Shown piece after piece: positions 34,598 through 46,552 of a DNA stretch of 64,000 nucleotides. Origin of the DNA: Desmodus rotundus (lineage: Eukaryota; Chordata; Mammalia; Chiroptera; Phyllostomidae). A program made the translations under genes and the position numbers. Below the pieces are notes generated by a model, which had not been told where the DNA came from, ran no database searches, and saw only the letters and a list, made by a program, of their open reading frames with translations. Numbering within the stretch: position 1 is the stretch's first letter; the number at the start of each line of letters is the position of its first letter. The stretch covers positions 23,982-87,981 of the forward strand of contig NW_026527295.1 of the NCBI RefSeq assembly GCF_022682495.2, given 5' to 3'.

Positions 34598-34827
34598 GCC
34601 CTGGCTAGTATGGCTCAGTGGACTGAGTGCCGGCCTGCAAACTGAAAGGTCCCCGGTTCCATTCCTGTCCAGGGCACGAGCCTGGGTTGCAGGACAGGTC
34701 CCCAGTTGGCGGCACACAAGAGGCAGCCAATAGATGTCTCACACAACGATGTTTTTCTCCCTCTCTCTCCCTCCTCCTCTCTGAAAATAAATAAATAAAT
34801 AAATAAATAAAATCTCTTTTAAAAGAC
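34598..34827 (+). mobile_element. VES-type SINE with target duplication
   Basis: It starts GCCCTGGCTAGTATGGCTCA and ends in (AAAT)n. The flanking duplication is AAGAAAAGGAAGCTTTA at 34581-34597 and AAGAAAAGAAGCTTTA at 34828-34843, one base different in length. Confidence 0.93.
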
Positions 34828-35376
34828 AAGAAAAGAAGCTTTAAAAGGGGATTTTTTTTTCTTTCGAAAAGAAATAAATTTGTCTAGAATTTGATCATAA
34901 CCCACGGGGCGGAAAATCAACTTCTTGGGATGCTTAGCACATACATCATCTGTCCAACTAGGAACACTCCGTTTGGGTAAAATAATGTTTAGATAATTTA
35001 TTTGGAGAAACAAGTATTTCACCAATTTGAGTAGAATTAAATTATCAGAAAAATAGGGCAGGGCTATGACCCAAAACTTGTGGAGCATTCCTTAAAAACA
35101 AAACTGGAAGTAGGCAGAAGCGAAGAATAATTCCAGCTGAACAATTGTGTCAAAACACGGGTTTGGGCGAAAGCAGACGGTCTTCCGTTGGACCGTCACA
35201 CGGAAGAATTATTAAGACAAGTGAGAACAGTGACTTTCTTATTCAATCAACAAAGTTACACAGCATCGCTGCCACCTAGGCATGGCTAGGGAGAGAGGAT
35301 GACGAGTCCAGAGCGGCAGGGTCTAACAGGACTTCCAGAGGTGATGGGAACGTCCCTGCCTCTGCACTCTTCAACC

Positions 35377-36047
35377 TGATACAGAGATCTGATCAGAGCG
35401 CTGGGGAGGGGTAGGAGGGGCCACGGTAAACAGCCCAGGACGGGATTGGCTGAGAAGCTGGGTGCCTCTTGAGAGCGTGGAATACAAAGGGGGCTGACTG
35501 TGGGCTTCTGGCTCTCTCTGGCTCTCCTTCCTTGAGGATATCTGGATGACCGTGCTGCAGCTGCCCGCCTTTCCCAATGGGCAGTATTTTGGATGGGAAG
35601 GAACTCGGGGCGCAGCCTAGGATCTGGCCGGCCTGGGAGAGGGTGGCAGGGTTATTCTTTGGGTGTTCTAGAGGGGACGGGCTCTGAGGCAGAAGCCTGC
35701 CATTCTTCCAAAATTGTGTAGCTTTTGTATCTTCTGTTGTTTTAGTTTGTAAACTAACTCTATAGAAATAAGATAATTAAAAACTAACGGGGAATAATGG
35801 AAGAACTCAGGTGTTAAAAAGTTTAGTCTTAATTAATAGGTTTAAGTGATTAAAGCTGTGTCTAAAGAGTTAAAGAGTTTAGCCTTAATTGATAGGCTTA
35901 AGTGACTAATGCGTGTGGAAAGCTGTTATTCCAAAATTGTGAAGCTTTTGAATAAAGACCCCTCTCCTTTTTCACCGAACCTTTGCCCCTGGAGTTTTGC
36001 CTAGAGGGTGGCAGCGGGCAGCCTGGACCGATGGCTGTTCAGTAACA
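35377..36047 (+). mobile_element. Solo LTR, copy 1 of a three-member family
   Basis: It starts TGATACAGAGATCTGATCAG and ends GTTCAGTAACA, sharing both ends with copy 2. It holds a poly(A) signal AATAAA at 35951-35956. There is no internal retroviral coding sequence on either side. A 33-bp segment is tandemly duplicated (35821-35853 and 35877-35909), which copies 2 and 3 lack. No clear target duplication was found. Confidence 0.82.
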
Positions 36048-36180
36048 TCCATTTGTGGCTAGTGAGTACTTGAACTGTGGCCAGTGCTACTGAGACATTG
36101 AATTTTTAATTTTTTAATTTTAAACTTAAATAGCCACACGAGCTAGTGGTCACACACTGGACAGCACAGCCTTATAGGAA
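36048..36180. repeat. Ancient DNA-transposon fossil
   Basis: TGGCTAGTGAGTACTTGAAC, then GTGGCCAGTGCTACTGAG and an AT-rich centre with AAATAGCCACACGAGCTAG. This matches an old mammalian hAT-type repeat I recall but cannot name with certainty. Confidence 0.5.
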
Positions 36181-36184
36181 TGCA

Positions 36185-39045
36185 AGGGATACACTGTAAA
36201 CATATTTTAAGCAAAAGTAATGCAGTTACTTACATTCATCCTGGAACACGAGTAGTTTACCTACACTTCCAATTGTGCTTTATTATACGGGGAAGTACTT
36301 CAACATGTACAAATTTTAAAAATGCCCCCCAAAGATTAAAAGTACGGGCAGAGAAGAGTACATTCAGGTTAAGTACTCCATTTAACGCCACTTTCTATGC
36401 AAATATTAGCTCCTGAACGTCTGAAATACTGCCAAGGAAAGGTCAGAGTTTTTATGTTGCTCTCGTGGACTGAAGATCGAAGACACTACCAAGGCAAAAA
36501 ATGACATCACGGTGTCCCTCCCAAGCCAAAGGAATTGAGATGAAGCCAGTCCCTCCATCTGTCAACTCTGGCAGTAAAGCTGAGACCGTCACGTCTTACC
36601 ACAGAGTTTCAGGACAGCCCTGAGTGTCTCTGCCTCCCCATTGCAGTCGGCCAAGCGGGAGGCCGACCCCACGCCCACCAGGTGCACCTCCAAAGGTGTG
36701 CCCGGGATCAACTCAGGATACAGAACACGTTGCACAATCTCTCCTATTTAATGTGAGGCCCTGTCCCCGCCCAGGTCCCCTCGCATTTGCGAGACAGAGG
36801 TGTGAATTGCAGGCACGCGATGTTACGCATGCCCGTTCTGAATGTGTGACGGATAAATATTAGACACGAGTGACTCAGTGTTCCTGTTTCAGAACCCAAG
36901 GAAAAATAAGCCCAGGTAGGGGGGTGCTGGCAGAAGTTTTCGAGCCTTCGGTTTGCCTGGGACCTCCCCAGGCACGCACGAACACACTGACCCCCAGACC
37001 CCGTCCCGGAGGTCCTGACTCAGGAGACCCGAGAGGCTGTGTGCGGTGGACGCCGTTTGGAACTCTTCTTACAAAGGGCAGCCTGCCCCAGCCCTCGCTT
37101 TACGGACGAGGGAAAGGAACCCTAAATTGCTTCAGGTCCCGGAGGCTGTTCCTGGCGTTTCCCACGTGTGCCCGGTGGGGTGGACTGAGGCAGCAGAAGC
37201 CTTCTAAACTCCTGGGACGGGCCCTCAGGAGTTTAGGGACTGCCGGACCCTAAAGACCCGCTCAGGCTGGATCATCTTTGGATCCTGGGGGCAGGAGGGG
37301 TTAAGGAGCGTTGTTAACAGGGGGTGGGAAGCCGGCCATCAACCGAGCCTTTAGGATGTTGCTTTGGAGGCCAGATTGCATTGTGGGCGAGCTCCATTGC
37401 CCGAGGCTGTTATTTTAGAAGGTGTCATTTATTAATTTTGCAAACGTGTCTATCCCTGATGGCAGGTTTTTGACAATAGAAAAGGTGCAGCGTGAAGCTC
37501 GTCACCTTTGCATGTGTGCCCACCCGTGCCGCGACCCGTGGGGCAGCGTGCCCAGGTGCCCCTTAAAGGGTATGTGGGTCCAGTCTTTCTGTGACCTGTT
37601 GCCACCTGTCCCCCAGGGGCGGCTCTGATCCACACTCCCACCCCGGTTTGATGGGGTGGCCTCTGTCCCCACATTCTCAGCCCCCCTAGGAACGAGAAGT
37701 TCATCTCGGGCATTTCTGAGCTCGCCTGGCGCTGAGCTGGCTCAGTGGGCATCTCACATGGGTGAGTCCCGCCTATTCCACGTCCCACAGCTGCGTCTTC
37801 TCAAGACCTGCGCCGGCTGCAGGCTCGTGAGAGCGTAAAATGATTTTTCTGAGTGTAATTTTTTCAGTGTGAAATGCATTATTTTCACAAACTTCAAAGT
37901 AACTTACCCTTAACAAAGTTCTGAACTCTAGAGGGAAGCCCTTGGTCTGGGGGTTCAAAGTGGCAAAAGAATACACGTTCTCGGGTTTGCCACCTGTCCC
38001 TCCCGAGGGCGGCCTTCTCAGGTGGCCCCTGGGGACCCTTGGGGGCGCCCAGGAGAAGCCCCCGGGGGCTTCAGGAGCGAGGCTTGGCTTTGAGAGCTAC
38101 GCGGCGAATCCAAGTCAAATGCAAGTTGTTTCACCCCCTTCCTTTGCTGGGCTCCTTCTGAGATAAAAGAGCCCAAACAAAGAAACGTAATTCAGAGCGC
38201 ACAAAACTGGAGGGTTTTGTTTCCTATTTAATCCTGCTGCTTTCGGCTGCGAGAGCATGAAGGTAAGTCCAAAGGATACATTTTTAAAAGCTCCTTTTCC
38301 TGCTTCTGGTTGGCGGAAACTTCGGTGATAATCAGAGGAATTGCGTTTGGAGTCAGGGAATCCGGCACCAGGAGGGACCACAAAGACCCCGCTTTGTGGG
38401 GGAGCACAGGGCGGCCAGAGGACTGGCTGGGCTGGCTGCCTCCGATTGTGGGCTCCCGCTCCTGCTGGGCGGCAGCTCGCCAGCCACCCAGCCCCGCCAC
38501 CTCTGAGCTCTGCTCCTCAGCACCATGGGCCTTTGTGGCTGTCAGCTCGGCCAGGACAGAGGGACAGGCCCGGGGGTGGGGTGGGGGCAAATGCAGAGGT
38601 TCTGAGGAAACACACTGAGACACCTCCCTCCCTCGCCCCCTCCTGTCCCAGCAGCCTAGCTCCCCACTGTGGGAACCACACACGGCTGGTGGGTTGGTCC
38701 GGTGTTCAGCTCTTGCTGCAATGAATAGCGTCTGTTTTAAAAGCCGTGTTTCCATACCCTGGACACTGAGAGAGATGCAGGTCTGGGGGAGAGGTGCCGG
38801 TGATGGCTGCAGAGACAGGACCTGGACGCAATGCCATCAATTTAACTCAGTGCACACACATATTCCCACTGGGTTCCTCCGTCACACAGCACCGACGGGG
38901 CGGGGGTGGGGGAGGTCTTGAGGGGTACTTTGGTATAAGACCTTCCTCTTTGGGGCTGAAACCTTACATTTTACATGTTCTGGCTACAGAAGTGAGAGGG
39001 GCTTCTATCTGCATCACCATTTCCGATTCCTCTGGGTGACTTAGA
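36185..39045. other. Intergenic DNA, no gene seen
   Basis: Mixed composition without a recognised exon or young repeat. An AT-rich stretch near 37840-37930 (GTAATTTTTTCAGTGTGAAA) might be conserved. Confidence 0.45.
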
Positions 39046-39063
39046 ACAAATTTATGTTCTTTC

Positions 39064-39302
39064 TTTTTTAAAAAAAAAGATTGTACTTATTTACTTGTTA
39101 GAGAGAGGGGAAGGGAGGGAGAACGAGAGAGAGAGAAACATCAATGTGTGAGAGATACATCGATCGATCGGTTGCCTCTCACACCTCCCCCACTGGGACC
39201 TGGCCTGCAACCCAGGCATGGGCCCTGACTGGGAATCGAACTGGCGACCTTTTGGTTCACAGGCCAGCACTCAATCCACTGAGCCACACCAGCCGGGGCC
39301 AG
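39064..39302 (-). mobile_element. VES-type SINE with target duplication
   Basis: Antisense copy ending GAGCCACACCAGCCGGGGC. Flanks AAATTTATGTTCTTTC (about 39048-39063) and AAATTTATTTTCTTCC (about 39303-39318) form a slightly decayed target duplication. A CGATCGATCG insertion lies inside. Confidence 0.9.
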
Positions 39303-39319
39303 AAATTTATTTTCTTCCA

Positions 39320-40160
39320 GCCCCGGAGGGTAGAAATCTGAAATCAAGCTGCCGCAGGGCCATGCTCCCTTCGAAGGCTCTGGGGAAGAATTCTTCCTTT
39401 TCTTCGACTGTTTCAGCTTCGGCAGGTGGCTGCCTGCCACCCTGGGCGTCCCCGGGCACAGGGGCCATTCCACTCCCTGCTTCCATCCTCAGGTGTCTTC
39501 CTCCCTGGGCCTCTGCTGTCTGTGTCCCTGTGTCTTAGCCGTTTCTCTCCTGTCCCTACAAAGACCCCAGTCATCAGATGCAGGGCCCTCCCTGAACACA
39601 GGATGATCGAATCTTGCGACCCTTACTCATACCTGCTGTTTCCCACGGGTGCCTGGGCGGGGGAGCAGAGGCCACTCCCAGAGCAACCCTGGGTGCAGGG
39701 CGTGAACACTTGGACGTGTGTCTCCGGGGCCCCCATCAGCCCACTACAGATATAAATGGCATTTTTGTTGTGCACCCAGAAGGGACTTCTGTGTCGGTAG
39801 CTGTATGGGTGAGTCCCAACCAGGGCCCTGGTCGTCCAGGGTGGCCTGCGAGACCCAGGCCACAGCAGTCATCTTTCAGGGGCCGGGGAAGAGGGTTTTA
39901 ACGATCAGTGTACGTTAGGGCTTTGTGAACTGTTTGAACTTCTTTGCCCCCTGCTTGCGTCCGTTCGTATTAAGTACTGTCTCCTGAGCCGCCTCGCTTT
40001 GAAGCTTATGGATTCCTCTGATCTTTGTGATAGCTTAATCTCTTTCTAAAACTCAAATATTATACAAATTTCCTACGACAAAAATATTCAGGCCTTGGTC
40101 TCTCTTTAATATATTCTGATTTTATTGTTGCTGAGAGAAATGAAAGAAGATTTAAGTAAG
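39320..40160. other. Intergenic DNA, no gene seen
   Basis: Unique-looking sequence, AT-rich from 39900. No exon was recognised. Confidence 0.45.
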
Positions 40161-40164
40161 TAAA

Positions 40165-40315
40165 GTCCCCATACTCCAAGGTTGCGGGTTCGATCCTTGG
40201 TCAGGGCACATATAAAATCAACCAATGAATGTGTAAGTGGAGAGACAAAGTTGACGTTTCTCTTTCTCTCAAAAATCAAGAAATAAACATTAAAAATAAA
40301 TAAGTAAATAAAGAA
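40165..40315 (+). mobile_element. Truncated tRNA-derived SINE, second subfamily
   Basis: It begins within the tRNA-like region (CCAAGGTTGCGGGTTCGATC, CTTGGTCAGGGCACATA) and keeps TTTCTCTTTCTCTC and the A-rich tail. The 5' head is missing. Confidence 0.75.
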
Positions 40316-40339
40316 GGCTGTTTATGGACGGGGAGCTGT

Positions 40340-40525
40340 GCTATTTTTAAGATGTCAGCCCCCTCAACCCCCCGCAAATTGAATTAAGGATTTAGCACAG
40401 TCCCAATAAAAATCCCAACATACTTTAAACACAAAGAAAGAAACTGACAGGCTAATTCTTACGTTTGTAGGGAAAGACGAAGGACTTGGCATCATCAAAA
40501 GCATCTCAGCAAAGAAGCAAGCAGA
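40340..40525 (+). mobile_element. L1 ORF2 3' fragment, decayed
   Basis: AATTGAATTAAGGATT...CAGTCCCAATAAAAATCCCA...ACTGACAGGCTAATTCTTAC follows the end of L1 ORF2 in sense orientation, with stop codons. Confidence 0.6.
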
Positions 40526-41174
40526 AGGGCTGACAGTCCCTGGTGGGAGTCCAGGGAGCGCCGTGGGTAGCGCGGTGTGGCCTTGTGAGCTCGGAGAAGC
40601 CAGGCAGCAGGTCCTGCTGGCGCACCGCTGCGGGGACCCCCCCCCACTGCCCCGGCCGCCAGGGGGGTGGGGAGACCAGGAGGGACTCGGCGCTGTGGGG
40701 GAGGGGCGGGGCCCTGCTCCACCGCCTGCAAGTTCATTTCCTCACCGGCTTGTTTTCTGTGGCAGACACCTGGAAGTAGCTCACAGAATCCTTACCATCC
40801 AAGCTCCAGAAGGTCTTTTTAAACGACGCGGAGGGACCGTGTGCGCCGTTCCATGAACGAAGCAGCGCCGTCTCAGTATCATAGAAATACCTAAAGGTAC
40901 TGACCTATCGGTGCATGGAAGAGAGAGTGGAAAGAATCAAAATACCAAAGTGTTGCCCCTGGGATGTGAGATTAAGATGAATTTTTCTTTTCTTCTTATA
41001 CTCGTCGGTGTTTTGCGAACTCTCTGCCAGGAATGCACATTGCTCTGTAGTCGGCATGTCTGGACCCAGACCCCTAAATTTGGCGGGTGGGTGAGGAAGT
41101 CCTTCTGACGAGCAAAGTGAAGAGGTGCTGGTTTCCTTTTTTTGAAAAAATTATTAAAAAGTTCTGAAACAGAA

Positions 41175-41385
41175 GCCCTGGCTGGTGTGGCTCAGTGGAT
41201 TGAGTGCTGGCCTGTGAACCAAAGGGTCGTGGGTTTGATTCCCAATCAGGGTCGTGGGTTGTGGGCCAGGTCCCCAGTAGGGGCACATGAGAGGCAACCA
41301 CACGTTGATGTTTCTCTCCCTCTGTCTCCTTCCCTTCTCTCTAAAAATAAATAAATAAAATCTTTAAAAATAATAAAAATAATAG
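41175..41385 (+). mobile_element. VES-type SINE
   Basis: It starts GCCCTGGCTGGTGTGGCTCA, with body TTTCTCTCCCTCTGTCTCC and tail AAATAAATAAAATC. Flanks TGAAACAGAA and TGAAACAGGA suggest the target duplication. Confidence 0.93.
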
Positions 41386-41423
41386 TAAAAGTGATGAAAC
41401 AGGACAGAGAAAGCTGTTGTGTC

Positions 41424-41628
41424 TTTAAAAAAAATGTATTTATTTATTTTTAGAGAGGGGGAGGGAGGGAAGAAGGGAGGGAGAGAAACATCAATCAGTT
41501 GTCTCCTGTACATGCCCTGACTGGGGACTGTACCCATAACCTGGGCTTGTACCCTGACCGGGAATTGAACCAGCGACCTCCCGTTTTATGGGACGACGCC
41601 CGACCAACCGAGCCACACTGGTCAGGGC
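41424..41628 (-). mobile_element. VES-related SINE, other subfamily
   Basis: The antisense head is GAGCCACACTGGTCAGGGC, with a partly repeated inner part (two CCCTGACnGGGnAnTG blocks). It lies 39 bp from the opposite-strand SINE at 41175. Confidence 0.88.
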
Positions 41629-41634
41629 AGCTGT

Positions 41635-42515
41635 CACATCTGAATAAAAGTTACACAGCCTGTTGGACTTCTCTGTCCCCGAGTTCAGTGCCAGCAGGAC
41701 GGCGCTAAAGGGCAGGAGGTGGTAACTGGTGGGCGAGGAACTGAGTGGAGGGGAGACTCGGATGCGCCGTTCCAACAAGCCAGAGCCAGTGGGCGCGGAG
41801 GGGCCAGGGTGCAGAGGGCCAGTGACGATGTCTCACTGTTGACGTCGTTGCTTGTTTCTGGGACGGCATGTACCCGAGTGTTTGGCTTCCTCACTCTGCT
41901 TTTGGGGTGCTGCCCCTCGCCCTGTCCACATGGGTGGGGCCTGGGGCAGCGGCAGGGGCAGCTACAGCCCTCCGCTGGGCGTTTGCCCGAGGACCCTGCG
42001 GGAGAGAGTTGCTTCCTCTGAGGTCACTAAGGTGGAGGGTTGTCCAACAAGCTCCACAGTCCACCCTGGGATAAATGCACCTCCTCTGAGACCCAAGACC
42101 AGCACAGGGAGAGAGGCGAGGTGAGGTGGTGGGAGCACAGGAGACGGGGAAACGCCGGGAGAGAGACCTGGGACCCAGCCCGAGTGGGGACCCACAGGGC
42201 CTTCCTTGCTGGGACACCCCCTTGGCAAGCTGGTCTGAGCTGGGTGTCTGCTCCCTCCGTCCACCCGAGACTGTGCTTCCTTTCACCTCCCCATCAAACG
42301 TTTGGACGACTTACAGACGCTCTAGGCCACAAAGGATTCCAAATTTCAAAAGTGGAAGCTAATCGAACCCATTCTCCGGCCATGAAATAATGGAACAGGA
42401 GACCAGTAAAAAAGGGTGTGTGGGGAGGGGGGGTGGGGAAAGCATCTAAACACACACATCACGGCAGCGAGTGTGAGGATGTCGTCACGCCCCTCGGAGA
42501 CGCTCACCCTTATTG
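41635..42515. other. Intergenic DNA, no gene seen
   Basis: GC-rich unique sequence. No recognised exon. Confidence 0.45.
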
Positions 42516-42522
42516 ATCATCG

Positions 42523-43182
42523 TGTTACTGAACGGCAACGGGGCGGGGCGGGGTGGGGGTGCTGCCAGCCGCCTGCCGCCCGCCTCCAGGCAAAACTCCA
42601 GAGGCGGAGGTTTGGTGGTAAAGGAAAGGAATCTTTATTCCAGAGCTGTCACTTAAGCCCATCAAGTCACAGCTTTAATCACTTAAACCTGTCAATTAAG
42701 GCTAAACTCCAACACCTGAGTTCTTCTATCATTTCCCCCTGTTAGTTTTCAGTTATCTTTGTTTTTATAGAGTTAGTTTACAAACTAAAACAACATAAGA
42801 TACAAAAGCTACACAATTTTGGAAGAATGGCAGTCTTCTGCCTCAGAGCCCGTCCGCTCTAGAACACCCAAAGAATAACCCTGCCACCCTCTGCCAGGCC
42901 AGCCTGACCCTAGGCTGCACCCAGAGTTCCTCCCCATCCAAAATGCTGCCCATTGGGAAAGGCAGGCAGCTGCAGCACGGTCCCCCAGGTGTCCTCCAGG
43001 AAGAAGAGAGAGCCAATGCCCCCCACACCAGAGCCCGAGAATGCTTCTTTTATTTCAAATCTTCTCGCCCATAATTCCATGCACTCTGGAGGCATCCAGC
43101 TTCTCAGCCAATCCCGTCCTAGGCTGCTTACCGTTGCCTGGCAAACTCCTCCCCAGTGAACTAATCAGATCTCTCTGTATCA
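42523..43182 (-). mobile_element. Solo LTR, copy 2
   Basis: The reverse-strand copy shares the start (TGATACAGAG at 43182) and end (GTTCAGTAACA at 42523) of copy 1. It carries a single copy of the segment duplicated in copy 1, and AATAAAGATTCC near 42640 on its own strand. Confidence 0.82.
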
Positions 43183-43189
43183 GTTAAGG

Positions 43190-43365
43190 CTGGGGTCCCC
43201 AACCTCCGGGACATGGACAGTCTGTTAGGAACTGGGCTGCACAGGAGGAGGTGAACTTGAACGTAATGAGGTGGAACCATTGCAAAACCATTCCCCACCC
43301 TGGTCTGCGAAAAAACTGTCTTCCACGAAACTGTTCCCTGGTGCCGAAAAGGTTGGGGACCTCTG
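43190..43365. mobile_element. Nonautonomous hAT-like element
   Basis: Terminal inverted repeats CTGGGGTCCCCAACC (left) and GGTTGGGGACCTCTG (right). The subterminal GTTAGGAACTGGGCTGCACA is typical of a widespread mammalian hAT family. No clear 8-bp duplication remains. It abuts LTR copy 2. Confidence 0.7.
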
Positions 43366-43484
43366 CAGGAGTAGGTGGGACTGGGAGACTGCCCACGCTG
43401 GTGCTGGGGAGGACGTGGGGGATCGGGAACCACACACGCTGCCACTGTGGGAATTAGTTTGTCAGTTTCTTAAAAGCCACACGA

Positions 43485-43698
43485 GCTCTGGCTGATGTGG
43501 CTCAGAGGACTGAGCGTGAGCCTGCGAATCACAGGGTCGCCAGTTCCAGTCCTAGTCAGGGGCACACGCCTGGGTTGCAGGCCAGGTCCCCAGTTGGCGG
43601 TGGGCAGGAGGCAACCAATCGATGTTTCTCTCCCTCTCTTTCTCCTTCCCTTCCTCTCTCTATAAAATAAATAAAACAAAATCTTTTTTTAAAAAAGA
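43485..43698 (+). mobile_element. VES-type SINE
   Basis: It starts GCTCTGGCTGATGTGGCTCA, with inner GCCTGGGTTGCAGGCCAGG and tail AAAATAAATAAAAC. Confidence 0.92.
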
Positions 43699-43699
43699 G

Positions 43700-44110
43700 C
43701 TACGTGCACACTCACCATATGGCCCAGACCCCCTAGGTCTCTCCCCGGGAATCGGAAGCGCACACTCCCACAGACCTGGCACACAGACGCTCGGAGCAGC
43801 CGGAGTGGAGGCGCCTGGCACCCGCCAGCTGGTCCACGGACGGCGAGGTGCGGAGCGGCCACGCAGGGACAGCGGCGCGGCAGCAAAGAGGGAGAGGCAA
43901 CTGATGAAACGGCCACGTAGGCACGTCTCCAAGCGCCGTGGTCAGGGAGGGCAGCCAGACACAACGGACTCCGTGCTTTGTGCCGCCCCTTCTATGACAT
44001 TCTAGAAAAGGACCGGCACAGGGAGCAGATCTGTGGCTGCCCGAGAGGGGGCGGGGGGCGGGGGGCTGGCAAAGGTCACCTGGGGACGTCCACCAAGTGC
44101 ATGAGGAATT
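43700..44110 (+). mobile_element. L1 3' end fragment, unusually GC-rich
   Basis: The order of landmarks follows an L1 3' region in sense: CACACTCACCATATGGCCC, then AGGCAACTGATGAAACGGCC, then GCAGCCAGACACAACGG, GACATTCTAGAAAAGG and GGGGCTGGCAAAGG. Many A/T positions have become G/C. Confidence 0.5.
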
Positions 44111-44114
44111 TCCT

Positions 44115-46015
44115 TCACCATCCCAGGGATTTCCTTTGCTTCTCTCGGAATCGGACAGCCCGACCACGGAACGCAGAATGGGTTTTCTCGTCACGGCGGA
44201 CAAATACGTTAAGTTACAAAGCAGCAGATTGTGGAGCTCTGTGCACAAAGTGGCTCTGCGCTCGTTAAGCACAGCGATGTCTGGAAGTACAAGCGTCTCA
44301 GGTTTGCTCCATGAACGCGTGTCGGTTACGTAAGGGAACAAATATGACAGGAATCTGTGAGAAGCCGGGGGACCCTCCACTCTGCTGCTTTCCCCCACCC
44401 TCTCCTGTGTTCCAACACCTCGTCGCGGCGGCGGCTGCGCGGCCGTGTACGTTTTCCAGGACGGGTGGAACCGGCGCTGAGAACCGGCGTGTTTTACTGT
44501 AGGGAAGCCCTGCTTCCCGGCAGCAGGGACGCAGTGACACAGGAGCAATGGGACCACACTGTGTGGGCTGCCTCGGCGTCCCTGTGCGGTTGTGACACGG
44601 GAGGGCAGCTCTGGGGGAGGCCAGGGGAGGCCCAGCTCTTGGTCTTCGGTGGGAACACGGCCTGGCCGCCACCTGGGTGTTACGCAGACCGGTGGCCGCC
44701 TGAACCGGGCGAGGCGAGGTGTCAGCTGTGTCACCCCGTCGGCACAGCAGCGCTTTGTGACGTCAGCACTCAGGGAGCTAATACGCCCAGAGGGAGGGAC
44801 TTTCTGGGCTAAAACCAAAGCATCTTGAGCAAGCAGGGATGGGGGTCCCCTGGCACCTGAAAGAGCTACCTCACTTTTTGGACCCGAGTCAAGACCCTGT
44901 GAGGCAGCTTGGGCTCAGGTGATGTTTTCAAGTTCTCATGGACCCAAACCAGTCAGTTTTCTGTGTCACAGTTCCCCTTCCCATCTGTCCCTCTGGTGTC
45001 CCGCTTGGTGGAGCACTTGGGGCCATCTGTCAAGGCTGGCCATGGGCATCCAGGGTGGGGGCGGGCAGGGGTGCCCTTGGCCTTCCCAGCAGCACACCCC
45101 CGCTTCTTGCCTTGGGGAAGAGGACATGCTCTGGGCAGCCCCCCCCCCCCCCACCGATGGTCACATCGATGGCCTGGCTTCCAGCTGGAGCAGGCAGCCA
45201 GGAGGACAACCGCCGAGTGGCCCTCACCTTCCCCGGTGTCTGTCCCTGAGCTGAAGACACTGGGGGCTTTGCTCCGGAAAGCAGCAGCCAACATCGGCAG
45301 GAGCCCAGAGGCCCGTCCTGGGAGGAGGGGCTGAGCTGTCTCCGGGGAGCATGCCTGCTTGTTCCCCTTCCTCTGATTTGCTGTTTCCTCCTGGGTGGGA
45401 ACAGCAGATGCACGGATGAGCTGACGAGAGAGACCCTGGGAAGAACACCGCTTTGCCACGCGCCACCTGTCCCGTTATCCCTCCCAGCTCTCGGGGCAGC
45501 GGCTTTTGCCTGGACCACAGCTGTGGGCACCCCTGGCCCCATGGGGACCAACTTTGCAGCTGTCAGGCCACCAGCCAGAAACACAGGTTTTGTCCTCACG
45601 TGGCTGGGCCTTGCTTGGGTCGTCTGGGCTCTCCTGGTCTCCCCTACTGTGGTCAGCCCCAGGAAACCTCGTCCCTCTGCTGGGAGCTGCCGGGGAGCCC
45701 CTGGAGCCCTCTCCCTCCTGCTGGGCAGCTGGAGTCGCTGTGACTCCCTCCTGGACGAGGCCGAGGCCGCCCCGGACGAGGCCTCTGGAAACACAGCGAC
45801 CCTGGAATGTCCTTTCCACCCTGCAGTTTCTCAGGTACAGGTGTTGAGAGGTGTCACTGACCCTGACGCTGGTGGCCAGGTGCCGGGACGGGGAGGTGAC
45901 CCTGGGGAGGAGTGTGGATTCCTTCGGAGGCCGGCCCAAGCAAGGAGACCTGTTTGTACGTCCAGGGCAGGGGTGGGGGCAGTTTACTCTTTCAGGAGTC
46001 TTGTCTTGTATTTTC
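44115..46015. other. Intergenic DNA, no gene seen
   Basis: GC-rich sequence with long ORFs in several frames, none with homology I recognise or with paired splice signals. It may include decayed repeats. Confidence 0.4.
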
Positions 46016-46019
46016 CATA

Positions 46020-46552
46020 CATACAAAATTTATATATGCTCACTCTAAGCTGTATTTATATTTTGTGTTTTAATATATTAGATATTTTTAAATGCATTTT
46101 TATATATTGTGTTTTTCACATATATAAAATAGTATAGTTTATGGCAAAAATGTATTTAGAGCTTGCCTTTTAAATTTTTTATATGCTGCGTTTTTCTTAC
46201 ATACAAAGTAGCATAGAGTAAAAACTCGATACAATCAACATAGAACATGTTAAACAGGACAGACTTTAAGGCGGTCAATGAGTCTATTTTCATGTCTGTG
46301 TGTATCTGTGGAATTACCACTCAGATACCCCGGCCCCCCAAGAGGTCCTCTCTATTCGGACTTCTTCCACCGTAGATGAATTTGCCTTTATTCAGAACTT
46401 CACAAAACGGAATCAGACAGTGTGTTCTCTCTCCTGGGTGGCTTGTTTCACTCAGCACTCATCTGGGAGGACCCCTTTTCACGGCTGCGTAGTATTCCAC
46501 CAGCCGGCTGCACTATGGCCTCAGCTTCTCTATTGATGGCCTCTGGGTAGTT
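46020..46552 (-). mobile_element. L1 3' end fragment
   Basis: An AT-rich lead-in, then ACTTCACAAAACGGAATCAG near 46398, TTTCACTCAGCACTCATC near 46447 and GCGTAGTATTCCACC near 46487: the antisense form of an L1 3' end. It is interrupted at about 46552 by LTR copy 3. Confidence 0.6.
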
